From the NCBI GenBank assembly GCA_014763765.1, contig JACXUT010000003.1:1-59994 (forward strand): a stretch of DNA of 59,994 nt, read 5' to 3'. The translations under genes and the position numbers were made by a program. This DNA is from Micrococcales bacterium. GTDB lineage: Bacteria; Actinomycetota; Actinomycetes; Actinomycetales; Cellulomonadaceae. The notes beneath the pieces were generated by a model that made no database searches, had not been told where the DNA came from, and saw only the letters and a list, made by a program, of their open reading frames with translations. Shown here piece by piece: positions 7,445 to 16,253 of this stretch. Each line of letters opens with the position of its first letter. The first letter of the stretch is position 1.

Positions 7445-8938
7445 GTGCTGGGGACCTACCGTGACGTGCTGGACCGGCCCGGTGCCCTGGCGTTCTCCGG
7501 TGCCGGCGTCATCGCCCGGCTCCCGATGTCCATGGTGGGCATCGGCATCATCCTGATGATCGAGTCCCTGCACGGCTCGTACCGGCTGGCGGGTGCCGTC
7601 TCCGCCGCGTACGTGCTCGCGCAGGCGGTGTGCTCCCCGCAGCTCGCCCGCCTCGTCGACCAGCACGGCCAGGCGCGCGTCATGCGCCCCGCGCTCACGG
7701 TCTCCGCGGTCGCGCTCGTCTCCCTCGTGCTCTGCGCGACGCTCGACGCGCCGGTGTGGACGCTCTACGCGACCGCCGTGCTCGTCGGCGCCACCATCGG
7801 CTCGTTCGGCGCGCTCGTCCGGGCCCGGTGGTCCCACGTGCTGTCGGACCCGCGCGCGCTGCACACCGCGTACTCGCTGGAGTCCGCGCTCGACGAGCTC
7901 GTGTTCGTGGTCGGCCCGATCCTCGCGACGACGCTGGCGACCGCGGTCGCCCCGGCGGCGGGCCTCGTCGTGCCGGTCGTCGGGATGGTGCTCGGCGGGT
8001 ACTGGTTCCTCGCGCAGCGTCGCACCGAGCCGCCTCCGTCCGGCCCGCGGCCCTCAGGACCGGACGGCGTGCCGGTGCGTCGCGTGTCCGTCATGCGCTC
8101 CGGCGGGATGGTGGTGCTCGCCGTCGTGTTCGTCGCGATGGGGTCGATCTTCGGGGCGACCGACGTGAGCACCGTGGCGTTCGCGGAGGAGGCGGGACGG
8201 CAGGCGCTGGCGGGCGTGGTGCTCGCGGTGTTCGCCTGCGGCTCGATGATCTCCGGCCTGCTCTACGGCGCACGGCACTGGGTGACGCCCCTGTGGCGCC
8301 GGTTCGCGATCGGGATGGTCGCGCTGGCCCTCGGGGTGTCGCTGTTCGTCCTCGTGAGCTCGATGACGATGCTCGGCGTCGTCATGTTCGTCGTGGGCTT
8401 CGCGATCGCGCCGACGCTCGTGAACGGCAACGCGCTGGTCCAGCACTTCGTGGCCCGTGAGCGGCTCACGGAGGGGCTGACCTGGGTCGGCACCTCGCTC
8501 GGCGTCGGCGTCTCGCTGGGGTCCTGGGTCGCGGGGTCCATGATCGACCGGCAGGGGTCGCACGGCGGCTACCTGGTGGTCGTCGGGTCGGCGGCGCTCG
8601 CCGTGGTGGCGGTGCTCGCCTCGCTGCGCACCCTGCGGGCCGGCAACCAGGACCCGCGGGTGCCGGCCGGCGCGGGGCCGGACGACGATGGCACCTCCGA
8701 GGGCGGCACGTCCGAGGGCGGCACCGCGCCCGGGGCCGGCGCACGGGCCGCCGCGGGCGACGAGGACACGGTCGACGCGTCGGCAGCCCCCGCGCGCGGC
8801 ACCGCAGCGCATGCCGTGACGCCGGTCGCCGCCGACGACGCCCCCCGGCGGGCCGGCGGCTCGACGCTCCCCGTGCCGATGGACGTCCCCGGGTCGGAGC
8901 GGCTGACGCCCGCGGCCGACGACACGCCCGCGGGCTGA
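7445..8938 (+). CDS. MFS transporter
   Basis: A 12-helix major facilitator superfamily permease of about 497 residues. Hydrophobic helices begin around residue 16 (LAFSGAGVIARLPMSMVGIG) and continue to about residue 400, with a charged loop between helices 2 and 3 (LARLVDQHGQARVMRP), the equivalent of the MFS motif A loop, and a central cytoplasmic loop rich in Pro. The last ~85 residues are a hydrophilic, Ala/Gly/Thr-rich tail without predicted structure. It resembles actinobacterial drug or sugar effluxers, but no substrate can be assigned. Start chosen by leaderless spacing; GTG 7439 is an alternative. Confidence 0.85.
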   Translation: MLGTYRDVLDRPGALAFSGAGVIARLPMSMVGIGIILMIESLHGSYRLAGAVSAAYVLAQAVCSPQLARLVDQHGQARVMRPALTVSAVALVSLVLCATLDAPVWTLYATAVLVGATIGSFGALVRARWSHVLSDPRALHTAYSLESALDELVFVVGPILATTLATAVAPAAGLVVPVVGMVLGGYWFLAQRRTEPPPSGPRPSGPDGVPVRRVSVMRSGGMVVLAVVFVAMGSIFGATDVSTVAFAEEAGRQALAGVVLAVFACGSMISGLLYGARHWVTPLWRRFAIGMVALALGVSLFVLVSSMTMLGVVMFVVGFAIAPTLVNGNALVQHFVARERLTEGLTWVGTSLGVGVSLGSWVAGSMIDRQGSHGGYLVVVGSAALAVVAVLASLRTLRAGNQDPRVPAGAGPDDDGTSEGGTSEGGTAPGAGARAAAGDEDTVDASAAPARGTAAHAVTPVAADDAPRRAGGSTLPVPMDVPGSERLTPAADDTPAG

Positions 8939-8969
8939 CCGCCCGCCGGGGCGTCCCCCTCGGCGTCCG

Positions 8970-11900
8970 TCAGCGCAGGACGCGCGGCTGCTCGTCCTGC
9001 GCACCCTGCCCGGACCGGCGCCGCTCGGCGAAGATCCCGAGCACCAGCAGCAGCCCGCCCGCGGCGAGGAGCGTCAGCAGCCACGGGCCCGCCGACACCG
9101 TGCCGCCGAGCTGTGCCGCGAACACGCTGAGCACCGCCACGGGCAGGGTGGTCGCGCCGACGACCAGCGGCGCCCGGAGCAGCTCGCGCGCCCCGAGCAG
9201 CATGAACCCCAGGGCGAGCACCACGACGAGGACGGCGCGCCAGGTCATCGGGTCGGTCCAGATCGCCAGCACGGAGGGACCGAGCGTGGCGAGCGCGCCC
9301 GGCGTCAGGGTGACCGCGGAGGTGCGCCCGCCCACCGGCCACCCGGCCGACGAGCGCGCCGGGGGCCCCGCGGGACCGGCGACGGCGTCGTCCCGGAGGG
9401 CCGCGCGCAGCGCGACGAGCCCCATGGCGGTGAGGGCGAGGCCGACCGGCAGGGCGAACATCTCGACCCGCAGCAGCCGCGTGCTCCACGCCCCGATCGC
9501 CCAGGCGAGCGCGGCCAGCCACAGGAACCAGCCCGGGGGCAGCACGACGGCCGGTCGCCGGGGGTCGGGGCCGGACGCGGCGGCGGACCCGAGGTCGGGC
9601 CGGGCAGCCGATCGGGCACCGGGTCCGCCGGACCGGACGTCGGACCGCACGGCGGTCAGGGCGAGGGCCAGGAGCAGCAACTCGACGACCCACCCGGTCC
9701 ACGCCGCCGCCCACGACGAGCGGACAGCGACGAGCGTGCCGACGGTCCCGGCGACGACGGCCGGGGCCAGGGCCCAGCGGAGGCGGGGGCCCGGTGCGGT
9801 GGGTCCCGACGCGGCACCCGGAGGCGTCACGGCGACCACCGCCGCCTCGTGCCGTCGGGCGAGCGACCGTCCGGCGACGCCGAGCAGCACCGCGCCCCCG
9901 AGCGACCACAGCAGCGCGGCCCCGAACAGGCGGGCGTCGTCGGCCGCCGGCCCCGCCGGGGTGCTCGCGGCCAGGTGCAGGGCGCGCACCGGGCCGGCGA
10001 GCGCCGCGACGGCCGCACCGACGAGGACGGCGTCCGTCAGCACCCGCCACGCGCGCCCCGCCGGCGTCGGCGCGGGCTCGGGTCCCTCCTCCTCGTCGGA
10101 CAGCAGCACGCTCCCCACCGCGACGGCGGCGAGGGCGAGGAGGGCCGCCGCCCGCGTGCCCGTGTCCCGTCCGAGGACCGCGAGCAGCAGCGTGGGCGTC
10201 ACGAGCAGCGCGGTGCCGGCGCGCACGAGCGGGCGCCAGCGCTCCGCCGACCGCCGCGCGAGCAGGGCCCCGACCAGCACGGCCGCGGCGGCGGGGGGCG
10301 CGGTGTACGCCTCCACGAGGCCGACGCCCCACCACCCGAGCGCCGACCACAGCACCCCCGACCAGAGCAGCGCGGCGGCCCACCACACGGGGCGCCGGTC
10401 CGGCCGCTGGGCGACCACCGTGGCACCGGCGGCCAGGATCGCGCAGAGCACCAGCACGGTGTCCGCGCCGGTCGTGGCCCGCAGGACGGCGAGCAGCAGG
10501 GCCACCGCGGCGGTCCCGGCGGCCGCGACCTCGAGCGCCACCCGGGCGGGCTCCGCCGAGACGTCCAGGGACCGGCGCCGCAGCCGCGTCGCCACGGGCG
10601 GGGCGGCGACGGCGGCGGCCGCGGCGAGGACGGCGACCACGGGCAGCAGCACCGGGGATCCCGACCCGGGCAGCAGCACCGCGCCGGCGCAGATGACGAG
10701 CACCGACACGGTCGGCAGCACGAGGGCCGCGGCCAGCACCCGCAGCCAGGCCGGCACCGGGCGCGCGCGGGTGTCGAGGACCACGGCCTCGAGCACCAGC
10801 AGCGCGGCGGCGGCGCCCGCGGACCACCAGGTCCGGTCGACGGCCACCGCGAGCACTGCCACGGCGGCCGGCACCGTGGCCACGACGAGCAGGGCGAGCC
10901 ACGTGTCCCGGCCGACCCGCGGCAGCACGGTCACGACGGCGGCGGCGAGCACGGCGACGACCGCCGTGCCCCCCACCACGCCGAACCCGTCCCACCCCAG
11001 CCACGCCAGCCCGAAGCCGAGCGCCAGCGTCGCGTAGGCCGCGCCGGCGCCGACGAGGACGCCCCGCACCGGCGCGGGCACGAGCGGGCGCGCCCGCAGC
11101 AGGAGCAGCACCACGGCCGCCGCGCCGAGGAGCACCGTCGGCCGCGCCACCCAGCTCAGCAGCACCAGCGCCGCGAGCTGCGCGAACGCGGCGACGACGA
11201 GGGTGCTGCGCCACGGGGCGCTCCGGGGCGTGGGCCCGCCGGGAGCCGGGGCCGCCGACGACGGCACCCAGCCGGCCGGCTCGCCGGCGACCGCAGCGGG
11301 GGCTCCGGCCACCGCTCCGGCTGCTCCGGCGACCGCGCGCGACGGTCCGGGCCGGCGCGGGGCACGGCGTGCCGTCTCGACCAGGGCCACCGCCAGGAGC
11401 AGCTCGGCGAGCAGCAGCGCCGGGGACCACGGCCGCAGCAGCGTCGCGGCCGCGGCGACGGCCAGCACGACCGCGGTGGGCAGGCAGGCGCGGCCCGCCG
11501 TGACGACGTACGGCTCGCGCGGCACGGCGGGCAGCGGGATGCCGGGCAGCGGGACGCCGGGGGGCGGGACGACCCCGGGCACCGTGCCGGCGGGGGCCGC
11601 CCAGCGGCGCTCGAGCACCGGGGCGAGCCGCTGCACCGCGATCACGGCGCAGGCACCGGCGAGCACGACGACCGCGAGCACCGGCCCGAGCGAGGAGGCG
11701 CCTTCGGCGAGGTCGCCGGCGGGGTCGAAGGCCGCGACGGGCAGCCTGGAGGGCGGCGGGATCCGGAGCGCCTCGAGCAGCGTCAGACCGTCGGCGACCG
11801 CTGCGAGCAGGCCGGGCAGCGTCACGACCACCAGCGCGACCCACCCGCCGGACACCCGCGCCCGGTGCAGCGCGTCGGATCCGGTGTCGCGTCCCGTCGC

Positions 11901-13259
11901 GGCGGGCAGCAGCGTCACGAGCAGCCAGGCTCCGGCGCCCGTGAGCGCGGCGATGCCGATGCTGAGAGCGCCCAGGTCGAGGGGAGCGGCCGACGCGGCG
12001 AGGACGACCAGCGCCCCCGCGGTCGCGGTCCACGGGGCCGCCTGGCCCGCGCGGGCCTGGAGACCGGCGACGACCGCGGCGAGCAGCAGGCCGATCGCGA
12101 GCCCGCCGGCGGGCCAGCCGTCGGCCGTCGGCAGGTCGGGGGCGACCGCGAGCGCCGCGAGCAGCAGCACGCCGGCGAGGGCCACGAGCAGCCCGTCGAC
12201 CACCTCCCCCCGGGCGCCGAACCGCTGGTCGACCGCGCGGCGGTAGGGGACTCGGACGAGCGTGGCCAGGGAGGCGGCGAGCAGCCCGACGTGCCAGGCC
12301 CAGCCGCCGCCGACGGCCGCCGAGACGCACAGGGGGACGGCGGGCAGCACGAGGACGGCGACGGTCCACGAGCGGATCCGGGTGGCGAGGCCCGCCGCGG
12401 GCAGTCCGACGCCGACGGCGAGCAGCAGGAACGCCAGGACGAGCGGCTGGACGCGCCCGCCGGCGAGCGCCCCCACGACCCACGCGTCGACGACCGCGAG
12501 CGCGGCGGTCAGGCCGCCGACCGCCTCCGCGGACCCGGTGACGCCGGCGCGCCGGAGCGCGAGCGCACCCACCGCGGCGCCGGCCGTCGTGAGCAGCAGC
12601 ACGACCACCCGGGCGGCGGGCGCGTCGCCGAGCAGGAAGAACGCGAGGACGACGAACGCCGCCGCCACGAGGCCCGCGCCGGCGAGGGCGAACAGGCGCG
12701 CGACGTCGAACGGCCGACCGGCCGGGGGCACCGGCTGCCGGGCGGGGGGAGGCACGCCCGGCCCGCCCGGCCAGCCGGCGGGGGGCTGCGGCGCGGCGCC
12801 GGGCCACGCGCCCGCACCGGGGACGTCCGGGCCCGTCGCCCAGGGGCCCGTCGCCCAGGGCGCCGCAGGGGGAGGCACCACCGGCGACGCGGAGGGTGGC
12901 ACCACCGGCGAGGCAGGGGACGACGCGACCGGCGACGCGGTCACCACCGGCGACGCAGGGGACGACGCGACCGGGGACGCGGTCCCGACCGGCGGCACGA
13001 CCGGCGCCGCGGGCGCGACCGCCGCCCCCGGCACGGTCGCGCGCGCCTGCGCGGCCCGGACCGCCTCGATCAGCCGCTGCCGCTCGTCGAGCGCCCGCGC
13101 CGCGGTGCGCGACGCGTCGGCGATGCGGGCACCGTCCGCTCCCCCGAGGTCGAGCCCGCAGCCCCGGCAGCGCGGCCCGGCGAGCGTCGTCCCGCAGTGC
13201 GGGCAGCGGCTGAAGTCGGTGAGCTCGCGCCGGGCGGCGCCTGCCGAGGTCGGTTCCAC
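8970..13259 (-). CDS. Giant multi-pass membrane protein, SCO7613 C-terminal-domain type
   Basis: About 1429 residues. The N-terminus carries a zinc ribbon, CPHC (19-22) and CRGC (31-34), then a helical DERQRLIEAVRAA segment, then a Pro/Ala/Val-rich linker containing repeated ASPVVxASPVASSPASP units. From about residue 150 to the end there is an almost unbroken series of several dozen hydrophobic helices rich in Ala, Leu and Val. This architecture matches actinobacterial proteins annotated with the SCO7613 C-terminal domain; their function is unknown. I begin at the GTG at 13259, just before the zinc ribbon. The frame extends to 13394 but that region looks non-coding. It is divergent from poxB across 218 nt. 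Confidence 0.8.
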   Translation of the reverse strand: MEPTSAGAARRELTDFSRCPHCGTTLAGPRCRGCGLDLGGADGARIADASRTAARALDERQRLIEAVRAAQARATVPGAAVAPAAPVVPPVGTASPVASSPASPVVTASPVASSPASPVVPPSASPVVPPPAAPWATGPWATGPDVPGAGAWPGAAPQPPAGWPGGPGVPPPARQPVPPAGRPFDVARLFALAGAGLVAAAFVVLAFFLLGDAPAARVVVLLLTTAGAAVGALALRRAGVTGSAEAVGGLTAALAVVDAWVVGALAGGRVQPLVLAFLLLAVGVGLPAAGLATRIRSWTVAVLVLPAVPLCVSAAVGGGWAWHVGLLAASLATLVRVPYRRAVDQRFGARGEVVDGLLVALAGVLLLAALAVAPDLPTADGWPAGGLAIGLLLAAVVAGLQARAGQAAPWTATAGALVVLAASAAPLDLGALSIGIAALTGAGAWLLVTLLPAATGRDTGSDALHRARVSGGWVALVVVTLPGLLAAVADGLTLLEALRIPPPSRLPVAAFDPAGDLAEGASSLGPVLAVVVLAGACAVIAVQRLAPVLERRWAAPAGTVPGVVPPPGVPLPGIPLPAVPREPYVVTAGRACLPTAVVLAVAAAATLLRPWSPALLLAELLLAVALVETARRAPRRPGPSRAVAGAAGAVAGAPAAVAGEPAGWVPSSAAPAPGGPTPRSAPWRSTLVVAAFAQLAALVLLSWVARPTVLLGAAAVVLLLLRARPLVPAPVRGVLVGAGAAYATLALGFGLAWLGWDGFGVVGGTAVVAVLAAAVVTVLPRVGRDTWLALLVVATVPAAVAVLAVAVDRTWWSAGAAAALLVLEAVVLDTRARPVPAWLRVLAAALVLPTVSVLVICAGAVLLPGSGSPVLLPVVAVLAAAAAVAAPPVATRLRRRSLDVSAEPARVALEVAAAGTAAVALLLAVLRATTGADTVLVLCAILAAGATVVAQRPDRRPVWWAAALLWSGVLWSALGWWGVGLVEAYTAPPAAAAVLVGALLARRSAERWRPLVRAGTALLVTPTLLLAVLGRDTGTRAAALLALAAVAVGSVLLSDEEEGPEPAPTPAGRAWRVLTDAVLVGAAVAALAGPVRALHLAASTPAGPAADDARLFGAALLWSLGGAVLLGVAGRSLARRHEAAVVAVTPPGAASGPTAPGPRLRWALAPAVVAGTVGTLVAVRSSWAAAWTGWVVELLLLALALTAVRSDVRSGGPGARSAARPDLGSAAASGPDPRRPAVVLPPGWFLWLAALAWAIGAWSTRLLRVEMFALPVGLALTAMGLVALRAALRDDAVAGPAGPPARSSAGWPVGGRTSAVTLTPGALATLGPSVLAIWTDPMTWRAVLVVVLALGFMLLGARELLRAPLVVGATTLPVAVLSVFAAQLGGTVSAGPWLLTLLAAGGLLLVLGIFAERRRSGQGAQDEQPRVLR
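12901..12984 (-). repeat. Two tandem 42-bp repeats in the linker of the giant membrane protein
   Basis: Two consecutive 42-nt units (12901-12942 and 12943-12984) differ at only a few bases. They encode a 14-residue Ala/Ser/Pro/Val repeat in frame, so copy-number change would alter linker length without a frameshift. Confidence 0.75.
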
Positions 13260-13477
13260 GTGCTGAGCGTGCCAGGCGGGAGCGCCCCAGGTGCGTCGTC
13301 CACAGTTCCTGCGCAGACTTTCACCAGGTCGTCCGGGGTCCGCCGGGTCCTGGTCGTCCCCGCCCGGGTCCGGCGAGCCGCGCGCGTGAGGCACGAGACA
13401 CGCTTCCCGGTGGCACCGCCCAAGTCATGGGATGACTATGGAGGCGGACCAGCACGCGACGACGACAGGAGGACGCG

Positions 13478-15250
13478 GTGGCACGCAGCAGCACGGTGGC
13501 GGACCAGCTCGTGGCGCAGGTGGTGGCAGCGGGTGCCACGCACGTCTACGGGATCGTGGGCGACAGCCTCAACCCGGTGGTGGACGCGATCCGCCGGGCG
13601 CAGAAGGACGGTGCCGACATCCAGTGGGTGCACGTCCGGCACGAGGAGGCGGCGGCGTTCGCCGCGGCGGCCGAGGCGGAGATCACCGGGCGGCTGGCCG
13701 TCTGCGCGGGCTCGTGCGGCCCGGGCAACCTGCACCTCATCAACGGCCTGTACGACGCGAACCGCAGCCGCGTGCCGGTCCTCGCCATCGCGTCGCACAT
13801 CCCGAGCGCGCAGATCGGCACCCAGTTCTTCCAGGAGACGCACCCCGACCGGCTGTTCGTCGAGTGCTCGGTGTACTCCGAGATGATCTCGTCGCCGGTC
13901 CAGGCGCCGCGGGTGATCCGCAGCGCCATCCACCACGCCTACGGCGCCCCGGGCGTCGCGGTGCTCACGCTGCCGGGCGACGTCGCCGACGAGGAGGCGC
14001 CCGCGCCCGGTCCGGACCAGCTGGTGCGCCCCCGGCGGCCGCGCGTCGTCCCCGCGGACGTCGACGTGGCCGCGCTCGCCGACGCGATCGACGACGCGAA
14101 GAAGGTCACGATCCTGGCGGGGGCCGGCGTGCGCGGCGCCCACGACGACGTGCTGGCGCTGGCCGACAAGATCGCCGCCCCGGTCGGCCACAGCCTGCGC
14201 GGCAAGGAGCACATCCAGTACGACAACCCGTTCGACGTCGGCATGACCGGGCTGCTCGGCTACGGCGCGCTGCAGGCCGCGATGGACGGCGCCGACCTGC
14301 TGCTGATGCTGGGCACCGACTTCCCCTACGACCAGTTCCTGCCGTCCGACGTCCGGACGGCGCAGGTCGACATCGACCCGACGCACCTCGGCCGGCGCAC
14401 CCGGACCGACCTGGCGGTGGTCGGCGACGTGGGAGAGACGGTCCGCGCGCTGCTGCCACTGGTGGGGCGCAAGAAGTCGCGGCGGTTCCTGGACTCGATG
14501 ATCAAGAAGCACGAGCGGGCGATGTCCGGCGTGGTCGGCGCGTACACGAAGGACGTCGAGCACCACACGCCGATCCACCCGGAGTACGCCGCGGTGCTGC
14601 TGGACGAGGAGGCCGCGGACGACGCGGTGTTCACCGTCGACACCGGCATGGGCAACGTGTGGGCCGCGCGGTACCTGACCCCGAACGGCCGCCGCCGCGT
14701 CATCGGCTCGTTCCTGCACGGCTCGATGGCCAACGCGGTGCCGCACGCGATCGGCGCGGCGTTCGCGGCGCGGGACGGCGGGGCGCGCCAGAAGCACGTG
14801 GTGGCGGTCGCCGGGGACGGCGGGCTGTCGATGCTGCTGGGCGAGCTCGTGACGCTCGTGCACTACCAGCTGCCCGTCAAGATCATCCTGTTCGACAACG
14901 CGACGCTCGGCATGGTCCGGCTGGAGATGCTGGTCGACGGCCTGCCGTCGTTCGGCACGGACTCCCCGGCGATCGACTACGCCGCGGTCGCGCAGGCGAT
15001 GGGCATCCCGGCCGTGCGCGTGGAGGACCCGACGCAGATCCGCACGGCCCTGCGGGAGGCCTTCTCCCACGACGGGCCGGCGCTGGTCGACCTGGTGACG
15101 GACCCGCGCGCGCTGTCCATCCCGCCGAAGATCACGCGCCAGCAGCTCAGCGGCTTCACGGCGGCCATGAGCAAGGAGATCCTCGGCGGCGGCATGGGCG
15201 AGGTCATGGCGATGGCCCGCTCGAACCTGCGCAACGTGCCCCGGCCCTGA
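13478..15250 (+). CDS. poxB: Pyruvate dehydrogenase (quinone) / pyruvate oxidase, ThDP-dependent
   Basis: Decarboxylates pyruvate to acetate and CO2 and passes electrons through FAD to membrane quinone, bypassing acetyl-CoA. The 590-residue protein has three thiamine-enzyme domains. The N-terminal PYR domain has the cofactor-activating glutamate in VRHEEAAAFAA (E56/E57), and AGSCGPGNLHLINGLYDA is typical of PoxB. The central FAD domain follows, then a C-terminal PP domain with the ThDP/Mg motif GDGG...ILFDNATLG. The tail KITRQQLSGFTAAMSKEIL is the amphipathic membrane-binding end. The GTG start has AGGAGG 5 nt upstream. A perfect 15-bp terminator follows. Confidence 0.93.
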   Translation: MARSSTVADQLVAQVVAAGATHVYGIVGDSLNPVVDAIRRAQKDGADIQWVHVRHEEAAAFAAAAEAEITGRLAVCAGSCGPGNLHLINGLYDANRSRVPVLAIASHIPSAQIGTQFFQETHPDRLFVECSVYSEMISSPVQAPRVIRSAIHHAYGAPGVAVLTLPGDVADEEAPAPGPDQLVRPRRPRVVPADVDVAALADAIDDAKKVTILAGAGVRGAHDDVLALADKIAAPVGHSLRGKEHIQYDNPFDVGMTGLLGYGALQAAMDGADLLLMLGTDFPYDQFLPSDVRTAQVDIDPTHLGRRTRTDLAVVGDVGETVRALLPLVGRKKSRRFLDSMIKKHERAMSGVVGAYTKDVEHHTPIHPEYAAVLLDEEAADDAVFTVDTGMGNVWAARYLTPNGRRRVIGSFLHGSMANAVPHAIGAAFAARDGGARQKHVVAVAGDGGLSMLLGELVTLVHYQLPVKIILFDNATLGMVRLEMLVDGLPSFGTDSPAIDYAAVAQAMGIPAVRVEDPTQIRTALREAFSHDGPALVDLVTDPRALSIPPKITRQQLSGFTAAMSKEILGGGMGEVMAMARSNLRNVPRP

Positions 15251-15252
15251 CC

Positions 15253-15287
15253 CCGGTGCCCGGGCGGACGTCCCGCCCGGGCACCGG
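15253..15287. terminator. Bidirectional terminator between poxB and methyltransferase
   Basis: A perfect 15-bp inverted repeat (15253-15267 with 15273-15287) with a 5-nt loop lies between two convergent stop codons, so it can serve both genes. Confidence 0.8.
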
Positions 15288-15292
15288 CGGCG

Positions 15293-16039
15293 TCACCGCG
15301 CGATCAGCGCGAACACGCCCCAGCCGAGGTGCGCCCGCACCCCCGCGGCGTACTGCTGCGGCTCGGTGGCCAGCAGCCGCCGGACCTCGTCGTGCAGGTC
15401 GTGGCCGGGGTGGGCGTCCGCCCAGCGCCGCATGGTGAGCCACTGCGACGCCCAGTAGCGGTCCCAGGACCCCTCGGTCGCGCAGACCATCTCGACGACG
15501 TCGTAGCCCTGCTCCCCGAACGAGGCGAGCAGCTCCGGCAGCGGCAGGAAGTCCTCGACGGCACCCGCCTGGCAGGCGGCGAGCAGCTCCGGGTTGGCGG
15601 GGACGGTGCGCCAGTACGGCTCGCCGACCAGCAGCATGCCGCCGGGGACGATGCTGCGGCGCAGCAGGTCGAGCGTGCCGGGCACGCCCCCGCCGATCCA
15701 GGTGGCGCCGACGCAGGCCGCGACGTCGACGGGCTCGTCGGCCACGTACCCGGACGCGTCGCCCTCGACGAACCGCACGGCGCCGGCCACGCCGAGCTCG
15801 TCGGCGCGCGCCCGGGCGTGGGCGAGGAAGTCCGGGTTGAGGTCCACGCCGAGGCCGGTGACGCGGTGGTCGCGGGCCCAGGTGCACAGCAGCTCGCCGG
15901 ACCCGCAGGCCAGGTCGAGCACCCGGGTGCCGGGTGGCAGGTCGAGCCCGGCGCCCCAGTCCGCGAGCTGCTGCGCGGTCAGGGGGTTGTGGATGCGGAG
16001 GCGGGACTCACGGACGGAGAACAGGCGAAGGTCGAACAC
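15293..16039 (-). CDS. Class I SAM-dependent methyltransferase
   Basis: A 248-residue Rossmann-fold methyltransferase. Motif I is VLDLACGSGELL (SAM glycine loop), motif II is LGVDLNPDFLAHA with the ribose-binding acidic residue, VRFVEGDASGY is the adenine-binding region, and GGMLLVGEPYW follows as motif V/VI. The C-terminal part is rich in Trp and Tyr and probably forms the substrate pocket, but no substrate is evident; small-molecule methyltransferases have this length. The start codon is GTG with AAGGAG 7 nt upstream. The upstream leader contains a short ORF overlapping the gene start. Confidence 0.87.
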   Translation of the reverse strand: MFDLRLFSVRESRLRIHNPLTAQQLADWGAGLDLPPGTRVLDLACGSGELLCTWARDHRVTGLGVDLNPDFLAHARARADELGVAGAVRFVEGDASGYVADEPVDVAACVGATWIGGGVPGTLDLLRRSIVPGGMLLVGEPYWRTVPANPELLAACQAGAVEDFLPLPELLASFGEQGYDVVEMVCATEGSWDRYWASQWLTMRRWADAHPGHDLHDEVRRLLATEPQQYAAGVRAHLGWGVFALIAR

Positions 16040-16125
16040 GGTGATGCTCCTTGCACGGGTGCTGACGGGTCGTCGTCTGGCGGCGGACGGGTCCGGCCAC
16101 CGGCACCTGCGCGGTCATCTCGCAT
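15979..16125 (-). CDS. Possible upstream ORF (48 aa) overlapping the methyltransferase start
   Basis: In the ~140-nt leader of the methyltransferase an ATG at 16125 has GAGGAG 4 nt upstream and opens a 48-codon frame (MRDDRAGAGG... ending PASASTTP). It runs past the methyltransferase start in another frame and stops 60 nt inside it. The composition (Pro, Ser, Ala, two Cys) does not look like a folded protein. It could be a leader peptide or chance in GC-rich DNA. Confidence 0.25.
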   Translation of the reverse strand: MRDDRAGAGGRTRPPPDDDPSAPVQGASPCSTFACSPSVSPASASTTP

Positions 16126-16186
16126 CGGCTCCTCGCTCGCGCGGCACGCCGCGGCGGCCGCCGGGGCCCCGTGCGGGCCCGCTGCG

Positions 16187-16192
16187 ACCGTA
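16187..16192 (-). promoter_or_regulatory. -10 element for methyltransferase gene
   Basis: TACGGT on the minus strand, immediately after the gntP terminator, would give a leader of about 140 nt before the GTG at 16039. The rest of this 214-nt interval holds the gntP terminator and the possible upstream ORF. Confidence 0.4.
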
Positions 16193-16196
16193 GGGC

Positions 16197-16248
16197 GGGA
16201 CGGGCGGCGGGGGCGACGGATTTCCCCGTCGCCCCCGCCGCCCGTCCC
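16197..16248 (-). terminator. Very strong terminator hairpin after gntP
   Basis: A perfect 23-bp inverted repeat (16197-16219 with 16226-16248) with a 6-nt loop begins 6 nt beyond the gntP stop codon on the minus strand. Confidence 0.85.
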
Positions 16249-16253
16249 GGCCG

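Noticed and set aside
8569..12807. Long Arg/Ala-rich frame overlapping the giant membrane protein gene
   Set aside because: Composition is typical of a shadow frame; the overlapping frame encodes regular TM helices and a zinc ribbon.
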